Source of the DNA: an uncultured Collinsella sp.
GTDB taxonomy: Bacteria; Actinomycetota; Coriobacteriia; Coriobacteriales; Coriobacteriaceae
DNA length: 7,017 bases
Assembly (NCBI GenBank): GCA_900555515.1
Contig: USLO01000092.1
Location: 1-7,017, forward strand
Direction: 5' to 3'
A program made the translations under genes and the position numbers. This document shows, one piece after another, positions 1-4,754 of the stretch (position 1 is its first letter; each line of letters starts with the position of its first letter). The notes under the pieces are model-generated. The model worked only from the letters and a program-made list of their open reading frames with translations, was not told the origin of the DNA and ran no database searches.

Positions 1-342
1 GAGATCGCGGCGCGACAGGGGATTTCCGAGAAATATCTCGAGAACATCTTGGCTACGCTCGTGCGCGCCAACATGCTCTCGGGCATGCGTGGCAAGGGCG
101 GCGGCTACGTGCTCACGCGCCCGCCCGAGCAGTACACGGTGGGCGAGATTCTGCGCCTGACCGAGGGCAGTCTGGCGCCGGTCGCCTGCCTGGATGGCGA
201 CTGCAAGGGTTGCTCGCGTTCGGATGAGTGCCCCACGCTCGGCGTGTGGAAGAACCTGGACAAGCTCATCAACGACTACCTCGACGGTGTGACGCTCGAT
301 CAACTTATCGCTCCCAACGAAGGCTACGACTACGTCATCTAA
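1..342 (+). CDS. Rrf2-family transcriptional regulator, Fe-S type (5' end missing)
   Basis: The reading frame is open from base 1 to the TAA at 340-342, leaving 113 residues. The true start is upstream of the window, and about 30 residues are probably missing compared with usual Rrf2 proteins of about 140-160. Visible parts: the family's recognition-helix region (residues 2-24, with the typical ISEKYLENIL pattern), the wing RGKGGGYVL (residues 30-38), then a cysteine cluster at residues 63, 68, 71 and 77, followed by the VWKNL stretch that also follows the cluster in IscR. Known for the family: IscR and NsrR bind a [2Fe-2S] or [4Fe-4S] cluster through three cysteines and use it to sense iron-sulfur status, nitric oxide or redox stress. 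Cysteines 71 and 77 match the last two IscR ligands in spacing; 63 or 68 would be the third. The target genes are not visible, so I cannot say whether it acts like IscR, NsrR or a cysteine-metabolism regulator. Family call is sure; subtype is not. Confidence 0.93.
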   Translation, partial: EIAARQGISEKYLENILATLVRANMLSGMRGKGGGYVLTRPPEQYTVGEILRLTEGSLAPVACLDGDCKGCSRSDECPTLGVWKNLDKLINDYLDGVTLDQLIAPNEGYDYVI

Positions 343-376
343 CCCCACCTGCCATTTGGGGACGGGGTAGAAATGG
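343..376. repeat. G-rich inverted-repeat stretch after the Rrf2 gene
   Basis: Directly after the Rrf2 stop lie ACCCC (342-346, overlapping the stop by one base) and GGGGT (365-369) as one inverted pair, and CCATTT (352-357) and AAATGG (371-376) as another. Between them is GGGGACGGGG (358-367). The two pairings exclude one another in part. There is no T-run close behind a stem, so it is not a convincing terminator. It could be a dispersed intergenic repeat unit, but only one copy is in the window, so this is only a possibility. Confidence 0.3.
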
Positions 377-411
377 TAGATTTTCTCGCCCTCTGAGACT
401 TGACAAATAAG

Positions 412-448
412 AAGGCCGTCCATCGCTGCGATGGGCGGCCTTCGTTTT
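412..448 (+). terminator. Intrinsic terminator, probably bidirectional, between convergent genes
   Basis: A 14-bp stem (412-425 with 429-442, a single G-T wobble, CTG loop) is followed by CGTTTT (443-448). It sits 70 nt after the Rrf2 stop and ends the + strand transcript. Read on the - strand, the same stem is followed by CTTATTTG, a weaker T-rich tail, and lies about 38 nt beyond the stop of the convergent membrane-protein gene, so it probably serves both. Confidence 0.88.
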
Positions 449-479
449 GGGTCGATATGACGGTTCGTATCGAACAGTT

Positions 480-845
480 CTAGCCCTCGGCGACGCCATC
501 GAGGATGCTGCGCATGATGGACACCAGGATGCTGCCCATAAATGCCGAGCCAAAGCTCGAGATGGAAATGCCGGCGCCCAGCAGGTTAACCGACAGGTAA
601 CTCGCGAGCTCGAGTATAAAGCTGTTGACGACAAGCTGGAAAATGCCCAGCGTAATGATCGTGAGCGGCAGCGAGATGACCGTCAGGAACGGTTTGACGA
701 GCGAGTCGACGATGTTCAGGAACAGCCCCACGAAGGCGAAGCAGACCCAGGCCTCGGCAAAACCGAAGGGCTGGATGCCGGGAACGAGGAACGTGGCGAT
801 CGCGATGGCGATCGAGGTGAAGAGCCAGTTAAGCATAAAGCGCAT
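480..845 (-). CDS. Phage holin superfamily IV / YvlD-like small membrane protein
   Basis: A 121-residue, strongly hydrophobic protein with four likely membrane helices at about residues 5-22, 32-50, 54-80 and 88-112. It carries the family's marks: an asparagine-containing second helix running into VKPFL (50-54), then SLPLTIITLGIF (58-69) and a following VVNSF. This is the DUF/PF04020 'membrane protein of unknown function, phage holin superfamily IV' group (B. subtilis YvlD). Despite the name, these are widespread chromosomal genes; no endolysin or phage gene is nearby, so a lysis role is not supported. YvlD-type genes are often linked to envelope-stress regulons in other bacteria, but nothing here shows that. 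Start choice: ATG at 845-843 has GAAAGGA (860-854 on -) 8 nt before it. Another ATG 5 nt upstream (850-848) is out of frame and too close to that site. It is a single-gene unit, convergent with Rrf2 and divergent from the YerC-like gene. Confidence 0.88.
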   Translation of the reverse strand: MRFMLNWLFTSIAIAIATFLVPGIQPFGFAEAWVCFAFVGLFLNIVDSLVKPFLTVISLPLTIITLGIFQLVVNSFILELASYLSVNLLGAGISISSFGSAFMGSILVSIMRSILDGVAEG

Positions 846-1033
846 GGCATGAATCCTTTCTTGCGCCGGGGTTGCTGGCGTCGCGTGAAGCGGCTTGCAG
901 CGGCGACTTGGATGGTTACGCGGGCGCGCCGCGGTGTTTGGGCGCCCATTGTCTCAAATATTCGTGGAGCTTACGTGCGCATTCGGTTTCTAAATGGCGT
1001 TCGTCCTGAAAAACGTGCCGCTGACAGAGAGTC

Positions 1034-1064
1034 TTGTCGCTTTAGTTTAGTGGTGTGCTAAACT
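1034..1064 (+). promoter_or_regulatory. Candidate promoter with overlapping operator-like inverted repeat, upstream of yerC
   Basis: AGTTTAG (1044-1050) and CTAAACT (1058-1064) form a perfect 7-bp inverted repeat with a 7-base spacer, a 14-base half-site pitch. The right arm contains TAAACT (1059-1064), which could be a -10 box; TTGTCG (1034-1039) is a possible -35, but the 19-bp spacer is long, so the promoter is weakly supported. A repeat lying between and over the promoter boxes would suit a repressor site. Autoregulation by the YerC-like protein encoded 106 bp downstream is a reasonable guess; the arms do not resemble the E. coli TrpR operator core CTAG. Confidence 0.35.
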
Positions 1065-1069
1065 GCTAC

Positions 1070-1122
1070 GGGCAAAAGCCACAGGCGTTGCCCCATTGCA
1101 TAGAACGGGCGAACGATGCCCG
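1070..1122 (+). promoter_or_regulatory. Structured 5' leader of the yerC-like gene (two hairpins)
   Basis: Just after the candidate -10 box, GGGCAA (1070-1075) can pair with TTGCCC (1088-1093), and inside it GCC (1078-1080) pairs with GGC (1084-1086), giving one hairpin with a small internal loop. A second hairpin follows: CGGGC (1106-1110) with GCCCG (1118-1122), 7-base loop. Neither has a T-run, so these are not terminators. They match no riboswitch class that I recognise. If the promoter is right, the leader is about 100 nt, long for a 99-aa regulator gene. Confidence 0.3.
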
Positions 1123-1169
1123 ATGTCAGTATCAACTTCGATGCCTTTTGGCGGGTTTGGCGGTGATCG

Positions 1170-1469
1170 ATGAATATCGAGAACATGTTTGACAAGCCTG
1201 ATGTCAAGCAGCTAGTCCACGCATTTAGTCTTTTGGATGACGAGAAGGATATCCAGGCGTTTTTAACCGATATCTGCACGCCGCGCGAGATCTGCGATCT
1301 TTCGCAACGTCTGCAGGTTGCGCGCTATCTGGATGAGGGCGAGCCCTATGTTGAGGTTCAGGCCCGAACCGGCGCTTCGTCCACCACGGTGAGCCGTGTG
1401 TCCAAGGCGCTCAACGGCGAGTACGGCGGCTATCGCAAGATCCTCATCAAACTGGAGGATGGCGAGTAA
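1170..1469 (+). CDS. yerC: YerC/YecD-type TrpR-like transcriptional repressor
   Basis: A 99-residue protein matching the YerC/YecD branch of the TrpR superfamily in length and sequence. It is all-helical in pattern: helices near residues 11-35, the CTPREICDLSQRL segment (36-48) matching TrpR's LTPDE...R region, then the helix-turn-helix at about 59-82, in which RTGASSTTVSRVSKAL (66-81) lines up with the TrpR DNA-reading helices. The C-terminal YGGYRK segment (85-90) is typical of this branch. Known of the family: DNA-binding dimers; TrpR itself is controlled by tryptophan, but the YerC ligand is not firmly established to my knowledge, so no effector is claimed. Start: an in-frame stop at 1164-1166 forces ATG 1170 or later; the ribosome-binding site is weak (GGCGGTGAT just upstream), and M6 is an alternative. 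It stands alone, ended by the terminator at 1493-1521; the AddB-like gene 183 nt downstream appears to be a separate unit. Confidence 0.92.
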   Translation: MNIENMFDKPDVKQLVHAFSLLDDEKDIQAFLTDICTPREICDLSQRLQVARYLDEGEPYVEVQARTGASSTTVSRVSKALNGEYGGYRKILIKLEDGE

Positions 1470-1492
1470 GTCGCGCCAAAAACGAATTGTGC

Positions 1493-1521
1493 AAAACCGC
1501 TCCTCCGGGGGCGGTTTTTAT
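1493..1521 (+). terminator. Intrinsic terminator of the yerC-like gene
   Basis: AAAACCGCTCC (1493-1503) pairs with GGGGCGGTTTT (1508-1518): 11 bp with one T-G wobble, loop TCCG, U-rich tail TTTTTAT (1515-1521) partly within the stem. It lies 23 nt after the stop codon and separates this gene from the nuclease-helicase operon. The remaining 131 bases to the addB-like start hold no gene. A TACATT (1617-1622) there could be a -10 box, but I see no good -35 partner. Confidence 0.92.
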
Positions 1522-1644
1522 ATGCCCGTAATCGGCTGGTGCGTTGGGGTCAGGTTGCTTCGTACCAAAAGATGGAGCTGCGGTGGCAATGTGTCCGCTT
1601 GGGCGGGTAGGATGGATACATTGATTATTGCGAACAGTTTGAGC

Positions 1645-1650
1645 GGAGGA
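1645..1650 (+). promoter_or_regulatory. Ribosome-binding site of the addB-like gene, unusually close to the start
   Basis: GGAGGA ends only 2 nt before ATG 1653 (3 nt if GGAGG is taken as the core), shorter than the usual 5-9. No other start fits better: upstream in frame, a TAG at 1608-1610 blocks extension and no ATG, GTG or TTG lies between it and 1653. Confidence 0.65.
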
Positions 1651-1652
1651 CC

Positions 1653-4600
1653 ATGCCTGTTCGAATCTATACCACCAATGCCGGCACGGATTTGAGCGAT
1701 GCCGAGTCGGCGTTGCTTGCCGACCTTATTGCCCGCCACGGGCGTGCCGTGATGCTGGCGCCAACGTTTGCCGAGCTCGACCTGTGCCGTCATGATGCGG
1801 CGGAAGCCGGCGTTTCGCTGGGTATCGACTACAAGACGCCTACATCGTGGCTCCGCTCGCTGTGGGAGCTTATGGGCGATGGCCGCAGTTTTGTGGATAA
1901 CCTTCAGCGCCAGATGCTGTTCTCGGACATGATCGACCGCCGCGACGACGCTGCTCTGCAGCCGCTCTCGCGCAGCAAGGGCACAGTGCGCATGCTTGCG
2001 CGCATGGCCCGCGACGTGTTGCCGGGTGTGGCGGGGACGGGCGATGAACGCTGCCGCGATGCCGCCGCTCGGCCCGAGCCCAAAAGTGACGCCGAGGCCC
2101 GCGTGTTCGAGCTGTTGAGCGCCTATGCGAGCGGTTTGGACCGTCGAGACATGGTCGAGCCCTGCGAGGCGGCTGACATTATGGCCGGTGCCCTGGCCGA
2201 TAACCTGCCGGGGTGCGCCCGTGCCGTTTGCGTGCGCGGCGTCACGTCATTTACGTATAGCCTGCTCGAGCTGCTGTCCGCCGTGGCAAACAACGGGGGA
2301 GAGGTTGTCGTGCTGCTCGCCCGCGAGCAAGCGGCGATGCGTGAGGAGCTGGCCACGGCCCTTGATACCCGCGGCGTGCTGTTTGAGGTTGCACCGCTGG
2401 ACGAGGATGCCGGCGCTCCCGCGACTGCTCCAAAGTCCGTCGCACGTCCTGCCTTTGTGGAAGTCGCCGGGCCCCATGCCCGTGCCCGTGTCTATGCGGA
2501 CGTCATCGATAAGATGGTGAAAGCGCACGAGGAGTCCAAGGTCAACGATGCCGCCTCCGCACCCGCCGATCCCGTGCGCGTGCTCGTGGTGTCCGCCCGG
2601 GCGCCCCAGCTGTTCGGCGAACTCGCTGCCCGTTTGGCGGCGCGTCATATTGCGGCCGAGACGACTGAGTTCACGGCGTTTTCCCAATCCATCGCGGGCA
2701 GGCAGTTCACGGCGCTCGCCAATCTGATCGAGCGCATGAAGGCCGCCGACGAGGGCACCGCTTCCAAGACCGAGTGGTGGCCCGCTCCAGAGCTTACCGA
2801 CTGGATTTACAGTCCGCTTTCGGGCGCTGATAACGTCAATGCCCGTACCTTCGATAAGAATATGCGTCTCTCGCGCAGCAAGACTACCGCGGGCGTTAAG
2901 AGCCTGCTGCAGAGCGTGCAGGGCCAGATGAGGGGCGCCCGCAAGGCTGCCAGCGAAGAAAACTGGTTTAAGAACGTGCCGTGTGTGGTTTCGGACGTGT
3001 TCCAGGCGCTGTGGCGTGACAAGCCCGTGACGGCGCTCAAGGCCATGCTCGCCGTTGCCGAGGCGCTGCCCGATCGCGCTCTAGGCGGCCTTGACGGCCA
3101 GGCCCGTCGCCAGGCGGAGACGGCTCTGCTGCGCCATGCCATCGACATCCTTATGAACGATGTTCGCGCGCTCGACGTGTCGCAGGTCGCGACCGTGCCC
3201 GTGCTCGATGGCGTTCGAACCAAGGTGGACAAGCGCAGCACCGCATACGATTACGAGACCTACGAGGTGGACCGCGCGCCGCGTGCCCAGGTTCGCTTTG
3301 CTTCGCTTGCCGATGCGGCGGTTCTGCGCCCCGGCAGCTACGATGCCGTGCTGTTTGCCGATGTCGACCTGGACAGCTATCCGCTCTCACACGAGGAGGG
3401 GCCGCTGGCCACGCTGACGGCGAGCCTTGGTCGCGAGGGCGTGACGCTTGAGCCTGCGGCCCTGCTGCGCGTGCGCTTTGGCCGTGCAATGCAGGCGGCG
3501 AGCGATCCGGTCGCGCTTGCCCGCGTGACACACGATCGCCAGGCACGCGAGTGCTACCCGGCTGCCGTGTGGACCGAGTTGCGGGCGCATGCCGAGGCCG
3601 CTGGCGCTGCCAAGCCCACGCGCGTGGGCGAGGGCGATATCATCGCCGACTTCGATCCCGCAGCAGGCGAAGGTCTCAAGCGCGAGCGCGTGACCTGTGA
3701 AGCCCCTCAGCATCTGAGTGCCGAGGCTGTGCCGTACCTGGTCCTGCGCCGTCGCGATGGCGAGGGCGAGGATGCGCCGCTGGTGCCGCGCCTGACGTCT
3801 GCCTCGCAGATTGAGGCGTACTCGATGTGCCCGCTGTGCTGGTTTGTGTCGTATCGCGTGAAGCCCCAGTCTATCGACGCGGGCTTTGGCAACATGGAGA
3901 AGGGCAACTTTGTCCATGACGTGCTGGAACATCTGCATGCTCGTCTGCCCCAAGAGGGCATGGAGCGCGTGACGCCCATGAATCTGCCGCGTGCACAGGA
4001 GCTGCTACACGAGGTCTTTGAGGAGACCTTGGCCGAGCACGCCGGCAAGCGCGGTACCGAGGGCCCGCTGGTGCCGCTCTCCCCGGTAGAGGAGCGCCAG
4101 GTGGCCGAGATTTTGCCCCAGCTGGAGGGCGTGCTAGCCTACGAGTCCGAGGCGCTCGCCCCCTTTGCCCCGCGTTACCTGGAGTTCGCGTTTAACGAGC
4201 TCAAGGTTGAGTATGCCGGTTGGCCGCTTGGCGGGCGCATCGACCGCGTGGACGTGGACGCCGAGAATCGTGCCGTGGTGATCGACTACAAGCATCGCAC
4301 GGGCGTTGAGGAGTTTAAGCTCGCCGACCCTACGGTGCGCGACGAGGAATCGGGCGCGGCGCCCATCGACGATCCTCGCTGGTTGCCGCCACATACCCAA
4401 ACGCTCATCTACGCCCAGGCCATGCGCCGGGCGCTGGATTTGGACACCCGCGCGGCGCTCTACTTTTCGACCAAGGGCGGCAAGCCGGCGTTGCGCGGTG
4501 CCGCGAGCGCCGAGCTGCTCGAGGAGGAGCGTGGTGACGGCCGCATCCCGGGGCTTAAGAAAGGTTTTCCCGGCGAGGGTGGCAGCATGGACTTTGACGC

Positions 4601-4751
4601 CCTGCTCGATCGCGTGGAGGCCGGCATCGCCGAGCGCCTGCGCGAGCTCGAGGCGGGCGACGTCGCCGCTGTCGATCCGACGTCGGCGCAGGCCGCGCAT
4701 GCGCACTGCTCGTATAACCACCAAGGAACGTTTGTAAGGAGGGACGTGTAG
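1653..4751 (+). CDS. addB: AddB-like subunit of AddAB helicase-nuclease, PD-(D/E)XK nuclease
   Basis: A 1032-residue protein, somewhat shorter than B. subtilis AddB (about 1166). The N-terminal two thirds have the inactivated-helicase layout of AddB, but the first 60 residues show no Walker A (no GxGKS/T), unlike B. subtilis AddB. Residues 563-578 (YDAVLFADVDLDSYPL) look like the AddB/UvrD segment in which a hydrophobic strand leads to an acidic loop and a proline. The C-terminal nuclease domain is intact: H755 and E759 in GNFVHDVLEHL, D864 in GGRIDRVD, D878 and K880 in VIDYK, then Q916 and Y920 in the QxxxY motif. The domain is preceded by SASQIEAYSMCPLCWF, where C726 matches the first iron-sulfur ligand of AddB. 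The usual C-terminal Cys-x2-Cys-x5-Cys is missing: only C1019, with H1016, H1018 and H1023, is left. Known role: with AddA it degrades double-strand breaks to 3' overhangs for RecA loading. It is followed after 3 nt by the AddA-like gene, which strongly supports the call. An alternative is another RecB-family nuclease-helicase pair. Confidence 0.9.
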   Translation: MPVRIYTTNAGTDLSDAESALLADLIARHGRAVMLAPTFAELDLCRHDAAEAGVSLGIDYKTPTSWLRSLWELMGDGRSFVDNLQRQMLFSDMIDRRDDAALQPLSRSKGTVRMLARMARDVLPGVAGTGDERCRDAAARPEPKSDAEARVFELLSAYASGLDRRDMVEPCEAADIMAGALADNLPGCARAVCVRGVTSFTYSLLELLSAVANNGGEVVVLLAREQAAMREELATALDTRGVLFEVAPLDEDAGAPATAPKSVARPAFVEVAGPHARARVYADVIDKMVKAHEESKVNDAASAPADPVRVLVVSARAPQLFGELAARLAARHIAAETTEFTAFSQSIAGRQFTALANLIERMKAADEGTASKTEWWPAPELTDWIYSPLSGADNVNARTFDKNMRLSRSKTTAGVKSLLQSVQGQMRGARKAASEENWFKNVPCVVSDVFQALWRDKPVTALKAMLAVAEALPDRALGGLDGQARRQAETALLRHAIDILMNDVRALDVSQVATVPVLDGVRTKVDKRSTAYDYETYEVDRAPRAQVRFASLADAAVLRPGSYDAVLFADVDLDSYPLSHEEGPLATLTASLGREGVTLEPAALLRVRFGRAMQAASDPVALARVTHDRQARECYPAAVWTELRAHAEAAGAAKPTRVGEGDIIADFDPAAGEGLKRERVTCEAPQHLSAEAVPYLVLRRRDGEGEDAPLVPRLTSASQIEAYSMCPLCWFVSYRVKPQSIDAGFGNMEKGNFVHDVLEHLHARLPQEGMERVTPMNLPRAQELLHEVFEETLAEHAGKRGTEGPLVPLSPVEERQVAEILPQLEGVLAYESEALAPFAPRYLEFAFNELKVEYAGWPLGGRIDRVDVDAENRAVVIDYKHRTGVEEFKLADPTVRDEESGAAPIDDPRWLPPHTQTLIYAQAMRRALDLDTRAALYFSTKGGKPALRGAASAELLEEERGDGRIPGLKKGFPGEGGSMDFDALLDRVEAGIAERLRELEAGDVAAVDPTSAQAAHAHCSYNHQGTFVRRDV
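4736..4743 (+). promoter_or_regulatory. Ribosome-binding site of the addA-like gene, inside the addB-like gene
   Basis: AAGGAGGG is a near-perfect Shine-Dalgarno sequence within the last codons of the addB-like frame (the two AGG arginine codons, R1030-R1031 region). It lies 11 nt before ATG 4755. It decides that start, and its position, with the stop codon between it and the ATG, suggests coupled translation of the two subunits. Confidence 0.85.
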
Positions 4752-4754
4752 ACC

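Larger units (their letters stand above)
846..1169. other. Divergent intergenic region, non-coding
   Basis: This 324-base gap separates the - strand membrane-protein gene from the + strand yerC-like gene, so it must hold the promoters of both. The part next to the membrane-protein gene (about 860-950) is very GC-rich and includes the palindrome GGGCGCCC (940-947). No convincing -35/-10 pair for the - strand gene was found by eye. The right half (1034-1122) holds the inverted repeat and hairpins described separately. Open frames here lack ribosome-binding sites and family-like sequence, so I see no gene. Confidence 0.7.

Noticed and set aside
400..405. TTGACA, a perfect -35 box match
   Set aside because: The place for its -10 box is occupied by the terminator stem and no gene follows on + for 700 bases.
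480..845. Prophage remnant suggested by the 'holin' name
   Set aside because: No other phage gene, integrase, or attachment repeat is near; the YvlD-like family is commonly chromosomal and not tied to lysis.
447..1061. Long + strand open frame (204 codons) opposite the membrane-protein gene
   Set aside because: Antisense to a clear family member, highly charged composition typical of a reverse-frame shadow, no ribosome-binding site, and it runs through the intergenic region.
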